64,000 bases of DNA from NCBI RefSeq assembly GCF_047807365.1, contig NZ_JBLOUI010000002.1, positions 1-64,000 on the forward strand, given 5' to 3'. The notes beneath the pieces were generated by a model that was not told where the DNA came from, ran no database searches, and worked only from the letters and a program-made list of their open reading frames with translations. Shown here piece after piece: positions 25,439 to 35,114 of the stretch. Both the position numbers and the translations under genes were made by a program. The DNA is from Peptacetobacter sp900539645. Lineage in GTDB: Bacteria > Bacillota > Clostridia > Peptostreptococcales > Peptostreptococcaceae. Numbering within the stretch: the first letter of the stretch is position 1; each line of letters opens with the position of its first letter.

Positions 25439-27340
25439 ATCAGACAACGTATTATTCTTGAAGAACTAATTAATAGCGATGGATACTTAAAATTAGATTA
25501 TTTTGCAGAAAAATTAGGAGTTTCAACAAGAACCATAAGAAACGATATAAAGAATATGGAAAAAGATTATGAGCGTAACGGATTTTGTTTGGAATACAAA
25601 ACAAGGTTAGGTTATATTCTTAAAATAACAGATAAGAATAAGTTTGAAACTTACTTAGAAAAATTACCCGATTATATAGTTGAAAGTCCGGAACAAAGAT
25701 TGGATTCAATTATAGTGGAATTATTGCTAAAGGATGGATACAAAACAATTGAAAGCTTGAGTGATAAGTTTTTAGTGAGTACATCCCAGATAAAAAATGA
25801 TTTGAAAAAGATAGATGATAGGCTACTTAAATACGATTTGAGGTTAGATAGAAAACCTCATTATGGATTAAAGGTAGAAGGTCAGATAGATTCAATTCAA
25901 AAATTAATCAGAGAGCTTTATGTAAAGAAAAATAGAAATTTTATGAAATATAAAATGACATATGTAAGTAAAGCTAAGATAGTCAATATAAAATCTACTA
26001 TAAAAAATATTTTCAATGAATATTCACTAGAGGTAAATATAACCGAGCTGGAAGAAATACTATCACAGTTAGTTATCCTATATATAAAGACAAGCTTAAG
26101 AAAAAGCTCTGATGTATATATGATAGATAAAAAAGAAGAGGATGAAGTATTAGAAGGCATATTAAGTGGAATCTTTGATGAAAATAGATATTATTTTACA
26201 CCTCGGGAAAATGATTACCTAAAAAGACTTATAAGAGAAAAAACAAAAGATAAGAAAGCTGCTTCTCTTGCAATAGATAAAAGCAAGTTAGAGGAAGTTA
26301 TATATGAGTACTTTAAAGAAGTGGACAAGAGATACAGTACAAGTTTTTTAGAAGATAAAGAGTTTTTAAAGCTTCTATATTTACATGTAGCTGCTTTAAT
26401 AGAAAGGTCTAAAAATAATCAAAGTATATCAAACCCATTTTCAGTAAAAATAAGTCAACAATACCCTACAGTTTTTAACTTAGCCATACAGTTATCAAAA
26501 AGGATAGAGCAGGAATATGATATAGAAATAGATCAGAATGAAATAGGATTTATAGCTACTCATATAGCGGTTCCTTTTGAAAAGAGAGAAAAGAACAACT
26601 TTGATAAGAAATACAGAATAGCAATAGTTTGTTCATCTGGAGGAGGAAGTGCATTTTTAATAAAGCTTAGATTAACTGAGATTTTTAGAAATGCGATAAT
26701 AGAAAACTTCTCATTATTAGATGAAGAAGAGGTTATAGAGTTTAAACCAGATTTAATTTTCTCTATAACAAAGCTAGGATTTAAAATAGATGCTCCGGTA
26801 ATTTTAATAAACGAAATTTTGGATGAGCTGGACAATATGAACATTAAAGAAAGTGTGATGTTTGTAGACCATATGCAAAGTGCTAATAATCCTAAGGAGT
26901 ATATTTTAAGCTTATTTAGCAAAAATCATTTTAGATGTGTAATAGATAAGATGGATTACAAAGATGTTCTATACACTATGGCACAGGATGTTGTAGATGA
27001 AGGAGCTTGTTCTCCAACATTCCCAGATGATGTTTGGGAAAGAGAGTCTTGCCTAAGTACTATATATAAAAATGGAGTTGCAATACCTCATCCAATAGAG
27101 ATGACAGGAAATAAAAACTTAATATCTGTTGCTCTTGTTCAGACAGATATTGAAAGTGAAGGAAAAACTCCAAAGGTAATATTTATGGTTTCTCTTAAAA
27201 AAGGAGATCTAGAACTACATAGACAGATATCTAAATACTTAGATAAGGTAATGTCTAGTGATGAAATAGTGGATATGCTAAATAAATCTCAGTCTTATGA
27301 AGAATTTATATATAAATTGAAAATATATATAGGAGGATAA
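25439..27340 (+). CDS. PTS-regulated transcription activator 1 (HTH, PRD, EIIB, EIIA), no canonical start codon
   Basis: A 633-residue MtlR/BglG-type regulator. Order: an HTH_11 (LDYFAEKLGVSTRTIRNDI, about residues 19-37), a second HTH, PRD1, PRD2 (FIATHIAVPFEK), a EIIB-like domain with Cys in IAIVCSSGGGSAFL, and a EIIA domain with His in GVAIPHP. Phosphorylation by the PTS should switch it. The only in-frame ATG (25556) would cut off the HTH. Frame and ungapped homology with regulator 2 place the start near 25439, where an extended ribosome binding site stands 7 bases before ATC. It leads the M42-PTS-M24-MalY run; the next gene begins 3 bases after its stop. Confidence 0.8.
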   Translation: MRQRIILEELINSDGYLKLDYFAEKLGVSTRTIRNDIKNMEKDYERNGFCLEYKTRLGYILKITDKNKFETYLEKLPDYIVESPEQRLDSIIVELLLKDGYKTIESLSDKFLVSTSQIKNDLKKIDDRLLKYDLRLDRKPHYGLKVEGQIDSIQKLIRELYVKKNRNFMKYKMTYVSKAKIVNIKSTIKNIFNEYSLEVNITELEEILSQLVILYIKTSLRKSSDVYMIDKKEEDEVLEGILSGIFDENRYYFTPRENDYLKRLIREKTKDKKAASLAIDKSKLEEVIYEYFKEVDKRYSTSFLEDKEFLKLLYLHVAALIERSKNNQSISNPFSVKISQQYPTVFNLAIQLSKRIEQEYDIEIDQNEIGFIATHIAVPFEKREKNNFDKKYRIAIVCSSGGGSAFLIKLRLTEIFRNAIIENFSLLDEEEVIEFKPDLIFSITKLGFKIDAPVILINEILDELDNMNIKESVMFVDHMQSANNPKEYILSLFSKNHFRCVIDKMDYKDVLYTMAQDVVDEGACSPTFPDDVWERESCLSTIYKNGVAIPHPIEMTGNKNLISVALVQTDIESEGKTPKVIFMVSLKKGDLELHRQISKYLDKVMSSDEIVDMLNKSQSYEEFIYKLKIYIGG

Positions 27341-27343
27341 AAG

Positions 27344-28387
27344 ATGAATATAGATTTTCTAAAAAAATTGTCTGAAGCAGACGCCATAGCTTCTAATGAA
27401 GGCGAAGTTAGAAAGGTTATGCTAGACGAATTAAAAGGTTATAGTGATAAAGTAGAATATGATGGTTTAGGAAGTATAATATTTTCAAAAATAAAAAGTG
27501 AAGACCTACCAAACATAATGCTTTGTGCTCACATGGATGAAGTAGGATTTATGGTAAGAAGTATAGATAAATTAGGTATGATACACCTTATAAATATAGG
27601 TGGTGTTAAACCTTTAGCCCATTTCACGCAGAGAGTAAGAATAACAACAAGAGAAGGTAAGAAAATACCTGCTATAATAAATGCTACTTATAATGAAGGA
27701 AAAGCAGAAAATATATACGCAGACATCGGTGCTTATACAGAAGAAGAAGTAAGAAATCTAGGGATAAGAGTTGGAGATATGGTTACATACTCAACTGAAT
27801 TTGAAAAATTCGACCTACCAAATAGATTAGTTGGTAAAGCATTTGACGATAGATTAGGATGCTTTGTTATGGGAGAAGTTTTAAAAAGACTAGAAAAAGA
27901 AGATTTAAACTGTAATGTACATTTTGCAGCTACAAGTAGTGAAGAAGTTGGAATAAGAGGTGGTAAGACAGCTACTTATTTCGTAAACCCAGACATAGTA
28001 TTCGCAATAGATGTTGCATGTGCAAAAAATGAATTTGTAAGAGATTACACAAATCAGAAACAGATAGATAAGGGTATCATGCTTATGCATAGAGACAGAA
28101 CTTTAGTTCCAAACAAGGAATTAGTTAATTACGTTATTGATGTAGCTGAGGCAAACGATATTTCGTTACAGCACGATATGTTCCAGTCAGGAGGAACTGA
28201 TGCAGGTGAGGCTCATCTAGTAAATGAAGGAAAGGCAGCAGTTGTTACTTGTATACCAGTAAGATACGGACACTGTGCATTCTCAATAGTAAGTAATAAA
28301 GATCTTGAAGATACTATAGAGCTATATACTAAATTAATTTTAGATTTAGATAAAGAAAAATATAATAAAATAAGAAAATTTGGTTAA
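27344..28387 (+). CDS. M42-family metallo-aminopeptidase (FrvX/SgcX-like)
   Basis: A 347-residue two-metal aminopeptidase. The motifs AHMDEVGFMV, AFDDRLGC, TSSEEVGIRGG, AIDVACA and GGTDAGEAH supply the metal ligands and the catalytic Glu. M42 enzymes form large dodecamers that trim small peptides; some act on acylated sugars. It sits 3 bases after the PTS regulator and before PTS IIA, as FrvX and SgcX do in the frv and sgc operons of E. coli, so its substrate is probably what this PTS brings in. Confidence 0.88.
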   Translation: MNIDFLKKLSEADAIASNEGEVRKVMLDELKGYSDKVEYDGLGSIIFSKIKSEDLPNIMLCAHMDEVGFMVRSIDKLGMIHLINIGGVKPLAHFTQRVRITTREGKKIPAIINATYNEGKAENIYADIGAYTEEEVRNLGIRVGDMVTYSTEFEKFDLPNRLVGKAFDDRLGCFVMGEVLKRLEKEDLNCNVHFAATSSEEVGIRGGKTATYFVNPDIVFAIDVACAKNEFVRDYTNQKQIDKGIMLMHRDRTLVPNKELVNYVIDVAEANDISLQHDMFQSGGTDAGEAHLVNEGKAAVVTCIPVRYGHCAFSIVSNKDLEDTIELYTKLILDLDKEKYNKIRKFG

Positions 28388-28406
28388 AAAAAGGAGATTT
28401 TAAAAA

Positions 28407-28715
28407 ATGTCAACAGAAATGCAGATAATGGAACTTATATCTACAGCAGGGGAAAGTAAAGCTAAAGCTTTTGAAGCATTAAAAAAAGTTAAAACAAGAG
28501 ATTTTGATGGAGCAAGAGCTTTATTAAAAGAAGCTAGAGAAATAGATGTAGCAGCTCACAATATACAGACTCAGCTTATAACACGGGACTTAAATGAAGA
28601 TATGGAAAGCCCAGAAATGAGCTTATTAATGGTTCACGCTCAGGACCATTACATGACTTCTCAGTTAGCTAAAGACATAATAGAAGCAGTTATAAATATT
28701 TTCGAAGAAGAATAA
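28407..28715 (+). CDS. PTS lactose/cellobiose-family IIA component (module 1)
   Basis: A 102-residue all-helical IIA of the Lac family. The phosphorylated histidine is in LMVHAQDHYMT near residue 75, and the N-terminus ELISTAGESKAKAFEAL matches the family's metal-binding trimer. It passes phosphate from HPr to the IIB encoded 147 bases downstream. AAAAGGAG precedes the ATG. The gap to IIB holds no gene. Confidence 0.9.
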   Translation: MSTEMQIMELISTAGESKAKAFEALKKVKTRDFDGARALLKEAREIDVAAHNIQTQLITRDLNEDMESPEMSLLMVHAQDHYMTSQLAKDIIEAVINIFEEE

Positions 28716-28861
28716 GATTTGAACTTAAAAAATTAGAAACAAATAAATCAGAAAGATAAATTTGTCAAAAGTAAATTAGAAATTAATTATATTTTTAAAA
28801 TATAAATAATATAAAAAAATCCAGTAAAAATAAAAACAAAATTTTAGGAGGAATAATAGTT

Positions 28862-29194
28862 ATGAAAATATTATTATGTTGTGCAGGTGGATTTTCAACA
28901 AACATGCTTATGCAGAATATGAAAAAGGTAGTAAAAGAAAGTGCTAAATTAAACGAAGATGATTTCGCATTCACTGCTATACCAGCAGATTCACTAGAAA
29001 GTGAAATAGACAACTGGGATATAGTAATGATAGGACCTCAGGTTTCTCATAAAACTGACTTTATAGCATCTTTATGCGAACCAAGAAATATACCTTATGT
29101 TGTAATAGATAAAGACGTTTACGGAAAAATGGACGGAGCAACAGTTATGAAATTAGCTCTAGTAACTTACAAAAAACATCAGATGGGAAAATAA
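28862..29194 (+). CDS. PTS lactose/cellobiose-family IIB component (module 1)
   Basis: A 110-residue IIB. It starts MKILLCCAGGFSTNMLMQNM, with the phosphocysteine at residue 6 or 7 in the P-loop-like turn. The later segment IVMIGPQVSHK is family-typical. It receives phosphate from IIA and gives it to sugar in the IIC channel. GGAGG precedes the ATG. IIC follows after 33 bases. Confidence 0.9.
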   Translation: MKILLCCAGGFSTNMLMQNMKKVVKESAKLNEDDFAFTAIPADSLESEIDNWDIVMIGPQVSHKTDFIASLCEPRNIPYVVIDKDVYGKMDGATVMKLALVTYKKHQMGK

Positions 29195-29227
29195 AAATTA
29201 AATAGAATAAAAAAGGAGATTGAATAT

Positions 29228-30556
29228 ATGTTTGCTAAATTTGAAGCATTTATGAATAAGTATTTTATGCCATTAGCACATAAAGTAGATAATCAGAGAC
29301 ACTTAAGTGCGATAAAAGCCGGAATGGTTGCGATGACACCATTCACAATACTAGGAAGTTTATTCGCAGTACTTCCAGCTTTACCAAATATGATTGGGGA
29401 AAACAACCCAGTAAGCCAGTTTATATTAAATAACGCGGCAATATTAGATTTACCAGTAACACTTTCAATAGGTTTAATAGGTTTATATGCTTGTATGTGT
29501 ATAGCTTATAACCTAGGTAATCATTATAAATTATATATTCCAGGATGTATAACTCTTGCAACATTCGCATTCTTATTCTTAGTTGCAGATATAACTCCAG
29601 AAGGTGCTTTAGACCTAGGTAACTTAGGTGCTAAAGGGCTATTTACAGGTATGATAGCAGGTTTACTTTCAGTAGAATTATACAACTTCTGTAAAGTTAA
29701 AAACCTTACAATAAAAATGCCAGAAGGCGTACCAGATTTCGTATCTAAATCATTCGAGTTAATACCAACAAGTATAATCGTTGGTGGAACTTTTATAGTC
29801 GCAAGATTCTTATCATTAACAATATTCGGTGAATTACCACCACAGATACTTACTAGATTCTTAGCTCCATTAGTTGGTTCTATGGATAACCCATGGGCTG
29901 TTCTTGGATTAAACTTTGCTATATGTTTCATATTCTTCTTCGGAATACATTCATCAGTGTTCAGTCCAATAACAAGACCAATAATGGTTACATTTATAGC
30001 AGAAAATATAGCAGCTATGCAGGCTGGACAGGCATTACCTCACTTCTATACAGCAGGAACATCAAGTGCATTCTTCGGATTCACAGGATGTGGTATAAGT
30101 ATAGGATGTGTAGTAGCATGCTTACTATCTAAAAACAAAAGATACAAACAGATCGGTAAAGTTTCATTATTCCCAGCTTTATTCGGTATAAATGAACCTA
30201 TACTATTCGGTGCTCCAATAATACTAAACCCAATGATGTTCATACCACATGTATTCGGTGGAGCTATAATAGGTACATTACCAATGTTCTTAATGCACTG
30301 GGGATTATTAGATAAACCAATATTCGACCCACCATACGTTGGAGTATTCTTAGAAGGATTCTTAACAAACGGTGACTGGAGAACAATATTAGTCAATGCA
30401 TTACAGTTAGTATTATCAGTTGCATTATACTGGCCATTCTTCAAGATTATGGAACGCCAGGAAGAAGTTGAAGAAGCTAAAAAAGTAGAAGAAACAAAAG
30501 ATATATTCTCAAGTGAAGATAAAGATTTACTTGGAGATTTAGACTTAGACTTCTAA
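29228..30556 (+). CDS. PTS lactose/cellobiose-family IIC permease (module 1)
   Basis: A 442-residue membrane permease with about ten segments. Typical opening: FMPLAHKVDNQRHLSAIKAG. The sugar-site loop FGINEPILFGAPIILNPMMF (about residues 317-336) and the FFGIHSSVFSP segment match the CelB group. The C-terminal tail is acidic. The sugar is unknown; the peptidases on both sides suggest a glycosylated peptide or amino acid, an inference only. GGAG precedes the ATG. Confidence 0.9.
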   Translation: MFAKFEAFMNKYFMPLAHKVDNQRHLSAIKAGMVAMTPFTILGSLFAVLPALPNMIGENNPVSQFILNNAAILDLPVTLSIGLIGLYACMCIAYNLGNHYKLYIPGCITLATFAFLFLVADITPEGALDLGNLGAKGLFTGMIAGLLSVELYNFCKVKNLTIKMPEGVPDFVSKSFELIPTSIIVGGTFIVARFLSLTIFGELPPQILTRFLAPLVGSMDNPWAVLGLNFAICFIFFFGIHSSVFSPITRPIMVTFIAENIAAMQAGQALPHFYTAGTSSAFFGFTGCGISIGCVVACLLSKNKRYKQIGKVSLFPALFGINEPILFGAPIILNPMMFIPHVFGGAIIGTLPMFLMHWGLLDKPIFDPPYVGVFLEGFLTNGDWRTILVNALQLVLSVALYWPFFKIMERQEEVEEAKKVEETKDIFSSEDKDLLGDLDLDF

Positions 30557-30580
30557 TTTATATAGAGAGGACTAAAAACC

Positions 30581-31651
30581 ATGAACGATAGAGTAAAAAA
30601 ACTAAGAGATTTAATAGAGGAATTAAACACAGAAGCAATTTTAATAAAAGGAAAAAACAATAAGAGATATGTCGGTGCACTTACTGGAAGTGGAGTCTAT
30701 GTACTTATAACAAAAGATGCAAAATATCAGATTTTAGATGGAAGATACATAGATGAAGCTGACAAGAGAACAACTGGATTTATTAAAAAAGTTGTACCAC
30801 AGGGGTCTTATATACCTAGTATATTAGAATTATTAGAAGAACTAAATATAAAAAATCTCGCAATAGAAAGCCAGGCTATGACTATACAGGATTACATCCG
30901 GTTAAAAGAAGCAGGATTAGATCTTACTCTATTGACAAATGAACTTGGAAAAGCAAGAGCAATCAAATCAGATGATGAGATTGCTCTTATCAAAAAAGCA
31001 TGCGAGATAACAGATAAAGTATTTAGTGAAGTTATTTCAGTAATAGAAGAAGGTATGACAGAGTTAGAGGTAGCAGCTCTACTTCAATACCATGCTCTTA
31101 AAAAAGGCGCAAGTGGAATGTCTTTTGAAACAATAGTTGTTTCAGGTGATAGAGGTGCAATGCCTCATGGAAGACCGACAACAAAAAAATTAAAAAGAAA
31201 TGAAGCAATAACAATAGATTTTGGTGTTGTTTATGAAGGATACCAATCAGATATGACTCGTACTATATCTATAGGAGAGCCTCCTGAAATTATTAAAAAA
31301 GTATATGATGTTGTTTTAGAAGCTCAGACATCAGCTATTGCAGCTATTAAAGAAGGTGCAAAGGCAAGTGAAGTCGACGGCGTGGCTAGACAAATTATAG
31401 AAGAGCATGGATTTGGTGAATATTTCAATCATGGCCTAGGACATGGAATAGGTCTAGGAGATGGTGAAGTTCCAACACTAAACCAGAGAAGTAAAGATAT
31501 TCTAACAGAAGGAATGGTTATGTCTTGTGAACCAGGAATCTACATACCTAATGTAGGTGGGGTTAGAATAGAAGATGATGTTGTTATAATAGACGGAAAA
31601 GGTGTTTCGCTTAATAAAACAACTAAAGAATTTATAATATTGGGAGAGTAA
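30581..31651 (+). CDS. Xaa-Pro aminopeptidase/dipeptidase (M24)
   Basis: A 356-residue creatinase-fold peptidase. An N-terminal domain (about 1-125) precedes the catalytic domain, whose metal ligands lie in TIDFGVVYEGYQSDMTRTI, HGLGHGIGLG, CEPGIYIP and VRIEDDVVI. It cuts peptides next to proline, in the cytoplasm. Its place between the PTS permease and a MalY-type lyase, with 24- and 5-base gaps, makes it part of the module 1 operon. GAGAGG precedes the ATG. Confidence 0.9.
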   Translation: MNDRVKKLRDLIEELNTEAILIKGKNNKRYVGALTGSGVYVLITKDAKYQILDGRYIDEADKRTTGFIKKVVPQGSYIPSILELLEELNIKNLAIESQAMTIQDYIRLKEAGLDLTLLTNELGKARAIKSDDEIALIKKACEITDKVFSEVISVIEEGMTELEVAALLQYHALKKGASGMSFETIVVSGDRGAMPHGRPTTKKLKRNEAITIDFGVVYEGYQSDMTRTISIGEPPEIIKKVYDVVLEAQTSAIAAIKEGAKASEVDGVARQIIEEHGFGEYFNHGLGHGIGLGDGEVPTLNQRSKDILTEGMVMSCEPGIYIPNVGGVRIEDDVVIIDGKGVSLNKTTKEFIILGE

Positions 31652-31656
31652 TTAAT

Positions 31657-32844
31657 ATGGAATATAATTTTGACAAGGTAATAAATAGAAAAGAAGGTAA
31701 CTGTAGAAAATGGAGTAACCATGTATTAAAAGAAAAATTCGGCTTAGGTGAAGATGCTATTCCTATGGATTTAGCGGATATAGATTTTGAATGTTCACCA
31801 GCTATAAAAGAAGCAATCGCAAAAAGAGCAGCGGTTGGAGATTACAGCTATACATTTGTAGGCGACGATTTCTACGATGCTGTAATAGATTGGAATAAAA
31901 GAAGATTCAATGTAGATATAGAAAAAGAATGGATAAAACTTACTTTTGGTACAGTATCAACTCTTCATTATATAGTTCAGGCATATACTAAGGAAGGAGA
32001 GGGAGTATTAATAAATACACCAGCATATGATCCTTTTGCTGAAGCTGTAGAAAACAACAGCAGACAGTTATACTGCAGTCCATTAAAATTAGTGGATAAT
32101 AGATATTATTTAGATTTTGAAGATATGGAAGAACAAATGAAATCTAATAATATAAAAGTATTTATTTTCTGTAGCCCACAGAATCCATCTGGTCGTATAT
32201 GGACAAAAGATGAATTATATAGAGTGTCAGAATTATGTCTAAAATACAATGTACTTTTAGTATGTGATGAAATACATAGAGATATAGTATTTGATAGAAG
32301 TAAGTTTACATCTTTATGGAATGCACATCCTGAAATACATGAAAACAGTATAGTATGTGTTTCACCTAATAAAGGATTTAACCTAGGTGGACTTAAAACT
32401 TCTTATGTTGTAATAAGAAACGAAGAAGTAAGAGAAACTTTATTAACTAGATTAAAAAGCAACTCAATAACTTCTCCAAATGTGTTTGCTGTTCCTGCTA
32501 TAGTAGCAGCTTACAATGAAAGTGAAGAGTGGTTAGATCAGATGACTGTATATGTTGCAGGAAACTTCGAAATAGTTTACGACTTTTTCGAAAAAAATAT
32601 GCCTAAAGCAAAAGTTATGAAATCAGAATCATCATTCCTTGCTTGGATAGATGTTAGAGAAATATTTACAAATGAAGAAGAAATGAGAGACTTCTTTATA
32701 AAGGCTAATCTAACTATGGTAGTTGGAAGTTATTTTGTACGGGACGGAGAAGGATTCGTAAGAATCAATATCGGATGCCCAAGAGCTACATTAAATGAAG
32801 CTTTAAATAGAATTAAAAATACATATGAAGATCTATTTTGTTAG
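31657..32844 (+). CDS. MalY/PatB-type PLP-dependent C-S lyase or aminotransferase
   Basis: A 395-residue class I/II aminotransferase-fold enzyme. The start has RKEGNCRKWSNHVLKEKFG and the segment PMDLADIDFECSPAI typical of PatB/MalY. The PLP lysine is in CVSPNKGFNLGGLKTS (about residue 240), with SPQNPSGRIW and VCDEIHRDIVF before it. Many members split cystathionine or cysteine conjugates; MalY is also a regulator in E. coli. It is the last gene of the module 1 run and a terminator follows. A thio-conjugate substrate would fit a peptide-conjugate pathway. Confidence 0.85.
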   Translation: MEYNFDKVINRKEGNCRKWSNHVLKEKFGLGEDAIPMDLADIDFECSPAIKEAIAKRAAVGDYSYTFVGDDFYDAVIDWNKRRFNVDIEKEWIKLTFGTVSTLHYIVQAYTKEGEGVLINTPAYDPFAEAVENNSRQLYCSPLKLVDNRYYLDFEDMEEQMKSNNIKVFIFCSPQNPSGRIWTKDELYRVSELCLKYNVLLVCDEIHRDIVFDRSKFTSLWNAHPEIHENSIVCVSPNKGFNLGGLKTSYVVIRNEEVRETLLTRLKSNSITSPNVFAVPAIVAAYNESEEWLDQMTVYVAGNFEIVYDFFEKNMPKAKVMKSESSFLAWIDVREIFTNEEEMRDFFIKANLTMVVGSYFVRDGEGFVRINIGCPRATLNEALNRIKNTYEDLFC

Positions 32845-32860
32845 TTCTAAATAATTCATT

Positions 32861-32896
32861 GAGACTGTTGTATATTTACAATAGTCTCTTTTTTTG
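32861..32896 (+). terminator. Rho-independent terminator of module 1
   Basis: A 12-base stem, GAGACTGTTGTA (32861-32872) with TACAATAGTCTC (32877-32888), with one G-T pair, followed by a T-run. Confidence 0.85.
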
Positions 32897-32955
32897 TAGA
32901 TTTATTATTAAAAATAGGACGTTATATAGTAAATTTTATGAGAATATAGAATTTA

Positions 32956-33020
32956 TTTTTCCTAATGAGTTAGGAATTTTCCTGTCTGTTAGGAAATGGA
33001 AATAGTAGATTAGGAAAAGG
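32956..33020. promoter_or_regulatory. Cluster of TTTCCTAA/TTAGGAAA sites upstream of PTS regulator 2
   Basis: TTCCTAA (32959-32965) faces TTAGGAA (32970-32976), then TTTCCT (32978-32983) faces TAGGAAA (32990-32996), and a further half-site TTAGGAAAA lies near 33010. The same palindrome occurs at 35712-35729 before the PTS genes. It is probably the binding site of regulator 2, since the sites lie only around that gene and its likely targets. Confidence 0.65.
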
Positions 33021-33156
33021 TATTAGTATATTATTAATATAGGAACTAGAGTAAAAAAAAGTTAGTGAATTTATAAAAATCAAAATAAAAATTAGTAAAA
33101 GTAATGAATATATATAAATAACTAATATAAATTAAGTCTGGGAAAGGATGATAGGT

Positions 33157-35052
33157 ATGCTGAGCAATAGGCAGATGAATGTTATAAATATATTGAGTGA
33201 TTCAAATAATTGGATGACAGGAAAAGAGATTGCAAAGATTCTTAATGTTACCGATAGAACTATTCGCTCAGATATTGAAGCTATAAATAAATACTATGAT
33301 TGTCAGCTTATAGAGTCTAATAGGAGAGCAGGGTATCATATAGACGAGATTCTTTTGGATAAGCAGGATATAGAGGTTAAGGAAATTGTTCCGCAGACAG
33401 CACATGAGAGATGTATTTGGATTATTCAGGAGTTGCTGTTTAGAAATAAGGAGATTAATTTGATTCAGCTGCAAGAGAGAGTTTTTGTTAGTGGATATTC
33501 TATAGACAACGATTTAAAGAAGATAAGAAAGATTATAGAGAATTATCCTAGTTTAAAGCTGATTAGATCTAAGAATCATATTAGACTTGAGGGCGAGGAG
33601 ATAGATAAGAGAAAGTTATATAAGTATCTTCTTACAGAGGAAACTCATGGTAATTTTATGAACTTAAATTCTATAGCTGACTTTTGGACAGATTTTGATC
33701 TTCTTGCGATAAAAGATATTTTTGAGGAAGTTTGTGAGAAGTACGACTACAAGATAAGGGAAACTACATTTCCTATGATTATGATGCACGCAGGTATTGC
33801 GATTGAGAGAATTATAAATCACAACTACCTTACAAGTGATATCGACGAAAGACTTATGGAAAGCACTGAGTATCATGTGTCTTATGAATTTTTTGAAAGG
33901 GTGAGCAAGCTTCTTAATATTGAGATAGTAGATGACGAAGTTAAAAGATTTTCACTTCTTCTTTTAGGAAAGAGTTCAGGAAATTATAGAAAGTCAAATA
34001 ATAATAAGGAAGAGGTTAAAAGACTTATAGACCGGTTAATAGAACAGATTGCCGAGTATTTTGGGGTTGATTTTTCTAAGGATTGGGATTTAAAAGTTGG
34101 TCTTGAAACACATATACGGTCACTTATAGAAAGACAGAGAAACAAGGTCAATGTTACAAATTTATATTTAAAGGAAATTAAACGTAAATATCCTTTAGTA
34201 TTTGAAATGGCGATACATTCAGCAAAGGTTATAGAAAAATTCACAGGATATGTAATAGACGAGTCAGAGATAGAGTTTTTAGCGCTACATCTTGGAGCTG
34301 CATATGAGAGAATAGACAGTGTGCAGAAATATAGAGCAGTTATGATTATGCCGCACAATCAGATGCTTTCAAAACCGTGTATTGAAAAATTAAATAGCCG
34401 CTTTGGAGATAGGATGGAAGTAGTTAAGATGTTTACGTTCTTTGAGGAAAGTCAGGTTATGGAATACGAACCAGATTTTATAATAACTACTTTACAGATT
34501 AAGCATAATTTAGATGTGCCTACAATTCAGATAAGTCTGTTTTTAAATTATGAAGATGAGAGTAAAATATTCCAGCTTTTAAATCAGCTTGATAAGAAAA
34601 GATATAGCTCAGAGTTTAAAATTTTGGTAAGAAAGATGATTAGAAGAGATTTATTCCATGTTCATGAAACATATGAATCATCAGATGAGATAATAAATAA
34701 GCTATGCAATGAGCTTGTTGAGAAAGATTTAGCTGATGAGAGATATACAGAAGATGTATTTAAAAGAGAGAGTATGTCTGCCACATCGTTCTCTTATGGG
34801 TTTGCGGTGCCTCATTCAATGGAAGTATCAACAAAAGAATCTTGTCTTTCTGTTATGGTGTTAGATAAGCCTGTAAAATGGGGGGATTTCGATGTTAGAT
34901 TGATAATCCTTCTTGGAATAAGAGATACAGACAATAGTTTATTGAAGATATTCTTTGAATGGTTATCAAATACGGTAACTGATTCAAAAAAATTGGCTAG
35001 ACTTCTGGCTGTAAACAACTATGACGACTTTATGAAAGAAGTGTTAGAGTAG
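33157..35052 (+). CDS. PTS-regulated transcription activator 2 (HTH, PRD, EIIB-like, EIIA)
   Basis: A 631-residue MtlR/BglG-type activator and paralogue of regulator 1. The first HTH holds IAKILNVTDRTIRSDI. A second HTH, PRD1, PRD2 (FLALHLGAAYER), a EIIB-like region and a C-terminal EIIA with His in YGFAVPHSMEV follow. Unlike regulator 1 the EIIB loop lacks its cysteine (AVMIMPHNQMLSKP), so phosphate control by IIB may differ. ATG 33157 is 9 bases after GGGAAAGG; ATG 33148 is too close. Probable operators lie upstream and before module 2. Confidence 0.87.
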   Translation: MLSNRQMNVINILSDSNNWMTGKEIAKILNVTDRTIRSDIEAINKYYDCQLIESNRRAGYHIDEILLDKQDIEVKEIVPQTAHERCIWIIQELLFRNKEINLIQLQERVFVSGYSIDNDLKKIRKIIENYPSLKLIRSKNHIRLEGEEIDKRKLYKYLLTEETHGNFMNLNSIADFWTDFDLLAIKDIFEEVCEKYDYKIRETTFPMIMMHAGIAIERIINHNYLTSDIDERLMESTEYHVSYEFFERVSKLLNIEIVDDEVKRFSLLLLGKSSGNYRKSNNNKEEVKRLIDRLIEQIAEYFGVDFSKDWDLKVGLETHIRSLIERQRNKVNVTNLYLKEIKRKYPLVFEMAIHSAKVIEKFTGYVIDESEIEFLALHLGAAYERIDSVQKYRAVMIMPHNQMLSKPCIEKLNSRFGDRMEVVKMFTFFEESQVMEYEPDFIITTLQIKHNLDVPTIQISLFLNYEDESKIFQLLNQLDKKRYSSEFKILVRKMIRRDLFHVHETYESSDEIINKLCNELVEKDLADERYTEDVFKRESMSATSFSYGFAVPHSMEVSTKESCLSVMVLDKPVKWGDFDVRLIILLGIRDTDNSLLKIFFEWLSNTVTDSKKLARLLAVNNYDDFMKEVLE

Positions 35053-35114
35053 GGATAAAAAAGGAAGCATTAGAATAAGCATATTATAAATGTAGAAAAT
35101 TAATAGGAGGAAAT

